Assembly (NCBI GenBank): GCA_026710225.1
Contig: JAPORI010000179.1
Location: 1-8,894 of the forward strand
Reading direction: 5' to 3'
From: Betaproteobacteria bacterium
Lineage (GTDB): Bacteria; Pseudomonadota; Gammaproteobacteria; Tethybacterales; Tethybacteraceae
DNA: 8,894 nt
A program made the position numbers and the translations under genes. The notes under the pieces were generated by a model that saw nothing but the letters and a program-made list of their open reading frames with translations, made no database searches and was not told where the DNA came from. Shown piece by piece: positions 6,976-8,894 of this stretch (its first letter is position 1; each line of letters begins with the position of its first letter).

Positions 6976-7625
6976 CTGCACGCCAGCCGGCAGTGCGACG
7001 CTGCCGCTGCGCTTGGGTGGACTTGCAAAATCCGGCATATGTCAGTTATCACGATCGGGAGTGGGGAGTTCCGGTGCACGAGGATCGCCATCATTTTGAA
7101 CTGCTGATTCTGGAAGGGGCACAGGCAGGTCTTAGTTGGGCGACGATCCTCAACAAGCGCCCCGCCTACCGCAAGGCCTATGCCGGCTTTGATCCGCAGC
7201 GGGTAGCGCTCTTTAGCAGCGCCGATCGCCGCCGGCTGCTGGCCGATGCCGGCATAGTCCGCAATCGCCTGAAGGTTGAGGCATCGATTGGAAATGCCCG
7301 CTGCTTTCTGGAAATATGCGAGCAATTCGGCAGCTTTGACAAATACATCTGGCGGTTTGTTGATGGGCGGCCGCTGCAAAACAGTTGGCGCAGCAGCCGG
7401 GAGGTTCCCGCTGCCACTGCGCTATCGCGGAGCATGGCCAAGGATTTGCACAAGCGCGGCTTTCGCTTCGTCGGCCCAACGATCTGCTACAGCTACATGC
7501 AGGCAGCCGGACTGGTAAACGATCACGAGGCAGGCTGCTTTCGCCACCAGGAGTGTCAAGCAGTTGCACAGGCAGCGAGTGGAAAAAAGCGAGTGGCCAG
7601 CAACAGCCGCCGGATCAAGACTTGA
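6972..7625 (+). CDS. tag: DNA-3-methyladenine glycosylase I
   Basis: Tag removes 3-methyladenine from alkylated DNA by cleaving the glycosidic bond, which starts base excision repair. The 217-residue product contains CAWVDLQNPAYVSYHDREWG (13-32), LEGAQAGLSW (47-56) with the active-site Glu48, DAGIVRNRLKVEASIGNAR (92-110), and KRGFRFVGPTICYSYMQ (161-177) followed by LVNDHEAGC. The family zinc ligands correspond to Cys13, His27, His185 and Cys189, all present. The GTG at 6972 is chosen because it overlaps the preceding stop as GTGA. GTG 6993 would match the E. coli N-terminus more tightly, and TTG 6933 would be longer. None has a clear Shine-Dalgarno sequence, which fits translational coupling. 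A basic tail of about 25 residues follows the zinc site. Confidence 0.93.
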   Translation: MTARQPAVRRCRCAWVDLQNPAYVSYHDREWGVPVHEDRHHFELLILEGAQAGLSWATILNKRPAYRKAYAGFDPQRVALFSSADRRRLLADAGIVRNRLKVEASIGNARCFLEICEQFGSFDKYIWRFVDGRPLQNSWRSSREVPAATALSRSMAKDLHKRGFRFVGPTICYSYMQAAGLVNDHEAGCFRHQECQAVAQAASGKKRVASNSRRIKT

Positions 7626-8010
7626 GACCTTTGCCGCGCGGCTTTAGCATCATGTAGAAAAACCGGACTATAAGCACTGCCCCCAGCCATATGGCAATGA
7701 GCAAAACCACACGTTCCGGGACAAAAAGGGCATAGGTAACAAAGCAGATTGCGCTGGCCGTTGCAAGAGCCAGACCGGTGCCCACAACCTTAACCTCGCC
7801 ACGGGCGACATAGACGATTATCGGCATTGCTATTGCACCAGCGATCGAGCCCAGGATCGGGAACAGGTTCTGGTAAGGCTCCAAATGCTGGGGAAGCACC
7901 TCCAGCAGCAACACTTGGTAGGTAACCTTGCTCAGAATGTAACCCACTGCCGCCCCCAGCACTATTGCAAGCATTGAGCGAGTCTGGTGGTCGATGCCTT
8001 TTTCCTCCAT
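7615..8010 (-). CDS. Small four-helix inner-membrane protein of unknown function
   Basis: The 131-residue product has four hydrophobic segments at about 13-38, 48-69, 75-97 and 100-122, small-residue-rich (ILGSIAGAIAMPIIVYVA), and a basic C-terminus (KPRGKGLK) that should face the cytoplasm. No cleavable signal peptide or catalytic motif is visible, and I cannot name a family. The ATG at 8010 is supported by AGGAG (8022-8018) seven bases upstream; a TTG seven codons earlier lacks this. Its last 11 bases overlap the end of tag on the opposite strand. It has its own extended -10 promoter and is probably monocistronic, or read through from the gene at its right. Confidence 0.8.
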   Translation of the reverse strand: MEEKGIDHQTRSMLAIVLGAAVGYILSKVTYQVLLLEVLPQHLEPYQNLFPILGSIAGAIAMPIIVYVARGEVKVVGTGLALATASAICFVTYALFVPERVVLLIAIWLGAVLIVRFFYMMLKPRGKGLKS

Positions 8011-8051
8011 TATTGATCTCCTGTATGACAAGAAAGTAAAGCCTGTCGCAA

Positions 8052-8060
8052 ATTATAGCA
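8052..8060 (-). promoter_or_regulatory. Extended -10 promoter of the membrane protein gene
   Basis: The minus strand reads TGCTATAAT, a consensus extended -10 (TGn then TATAAT). No -35 match is present, which extended -10 promoters tolerate. The predicted start near 8045 gives a leader of about 35 bases that contains the AGGAG ribosome site. Confidence 0.6.
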
Positions 8061-8190
8061 CCAGAAAAATCCCCGAGGCAGATTCCCCCCGACCGGGATT
8101 CATTCATCCATTTATTTTACATAACATGAATTATGCGAAATACAGGAGCAATGAAACCACCTTGCCGAAATTTTGATTTAGGAACGAGGC
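8061..8190. other. AT-rich intergenic stretch with no recognised element
   Basis: This stretch separates the propeller gene from the promoter of the membrane protein gene. It holds a loose inverted pair, ATTCAT and ATGAAT, with a long loop, and no stem followed by a T-run that would mark an intrinsic terminator in either direction. No credible small ORF with a ribosome site was found. Confidence 0.5.
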
Positions 8191-8894
8191 TCAAAAAGGG
8201 CGCCATTCAGCCCAACTGACGCCTTCATAATCAGCAGCATCGTCATTGTAGAAAGCCATCAGCCTGTCTCCTACTAGTATCGGAGCAATATTTAAGGCAG
8301 TATAAACTCCTATTACTGCTTTCCTTTGCGAGGGCGGCATCCAATAACCGGCCCTAGTCCAAGGTGCACTCTGGTTTGGACGATAAATGCAATGAGTCGC
8401 ATATTTCCCGTCCGTAGTCCCTATTGCCAGAGAACCGAATTCTCCTCGCTTTTTAGGAATTTTGAATATTCTGCAGCGCCCGATTCTGTATTCATTTCTT
8501 TTCCTAGGCACGATATCTTTGCCGCCGTCATCAGCAAAAGACAATCCATCATTGGAAAAAAGCGTTTTGCTAAAGTACCTTGGGTAAGCCTTTCCTCCAA
8601 GCATTTCCCATCCGTCTCCACATGAATACCATGCCCTGAAACCTCCTCTTTCCCGCCTTATGCAATGCAGGGCACGAATAGCAATCGATTCCGTAGACCT
8701 GTCTATAATCGGCACGTTGGAACATTTGCTAAATGTGTTTGCCCCATCCTTGCTTTCAGCAACTCCAGTGAATGCAAAAAACTTTGCCTTGATTTGCTTT
8801 TGGTAGCCAATGTAGTACATCCGCCAGTGCCGTCCTTTGCTGTCCAGAGGCACCATGTCCCCCAAGTGCACCCCATTGTCGTCAAATGCGCCTG
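8191..8894 (-). CDS. Five-bladed beta-propeller protein, GH43/32/130-clan-like, C-terminal 233 residues (cut by window edge)
   Basis: The reading frame enters from the right edge without a start and ends at a TGA at 8191. Visible blade motifs include GAFDDNGVHLGDMVPLDSKG, WRMYYIGYQ, FFAFTGVAESKDG, VPIIDRSTES, FRAWYSCGDGWEM, TLFSNDGLSFAD and NEYRIGRCRIFKI. Alternating D-G turn and [WY]-Y strand motifs of this kind mark the propeller fold of glycoside hydrolase families 43, 32, 68 and 130. Close relatives often sit in surface-polysaccharide clusters. The family's catalytic acids cannot be assigned with confidence, and the N-terminal blade is outside the window. Base composition is clearly richer in AT than gyrA or tag, suggesting separate origin. 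It may be a glycosidase, a phosphorylase or a non-catalytic relative. Confidence 0.6.
   Translation of the reverse strand, partial: GAFDDNGVHLGDMVPLDSKGRHWRMYYIGYQKQIKAKFFAFTGVAESKDGANTFSKCSNVPIIDRSTESIAIRALHCIRRERGGFRAWYSCGDGWEMLGGKAYPRYFSKTLFSNDGLSFADDGGKDIVPRKRNEYRIGRCRIFKIPKKRGEFGSLAIGTTDGKYATHCIYRPNQSAPWTRAGYWMPPSQRKAVIGVYTALNIAPILVGDRLMAFYNDDAADYEGVSWAEWRPF

Overview
The window looks like a chromosomal segment of a proteobacterium, most likely an uncultured gammaproteobacterium. GyrA has the proteobacterial architecture and keeps E. coli residue numbering through the active site (catalytic Tyr122). The Tag glycosylase is also close to the E. coli type. Most of the window is GC-rich, while the last ~800 bases are visibly richer in AT. 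No tRNA, rRNA, CRISPR array, insertion sequence or clear intrinsic terminator was seen.

Layout. (1) 1-943, minus: first ~314 residues of pyruvate kinase (pyk), cut by the left edge. (2) 1060-1830, plus: an RsmE-type 16S rRNA m3U methyltransferase with several family-conserved residues replaced. It diverges from pyk across a short region with a symmetric -10-like core. (3) 1848-4439, minus: complete gyrA, tail-to-tail with rsmE across 17 bases. It carries Gln82-Glu83 at the quinolone-contact position and a degenerate GyrA-box. (4) 4440-7625, plus: an apparent transcription unit read away from gyrA. It starts at an extended -10 promoter whose predicted start site falls on the ATG of a 41-codon proline-rich small ORF. 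That ORF overlaps by ATGA the start of an unrecognised 720-residue protein. The 720-residue gene overlaps by ATGA a 25-codon small ORF, which overlaps by GTGA the start of tag (3-methyladenine DNA glycosylase I). (5) 7615-8010, minus: a small four-helix membrane protein of unknown function, overlapping the end of tag by 11 bases. (6) 8191-8894, minus: C-terminal part of a five-bladed beta-propeller protein resembling GH43/32/130-clan enzymes, in lower-GC DNA and cut by the right edge.

How they fit together. pyk, rsmE and gyrA are housekeeping genes (glycolysis, ribosome modification, DNA supercoiling) with no obvious shared pathway. The best candidate for something undescribed is the 4617-7625 unit. 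Three consecutive 4-base stop/start overlaps tie a possible leaderless small ORF, a large novel protein with an internal duplication and a C-terminal coiled coil, a tiny linker ORF and a DNA repair glycosylase into one possible termination-reinitiation chain. The link between the large protein and DNA repair is inference from position only.
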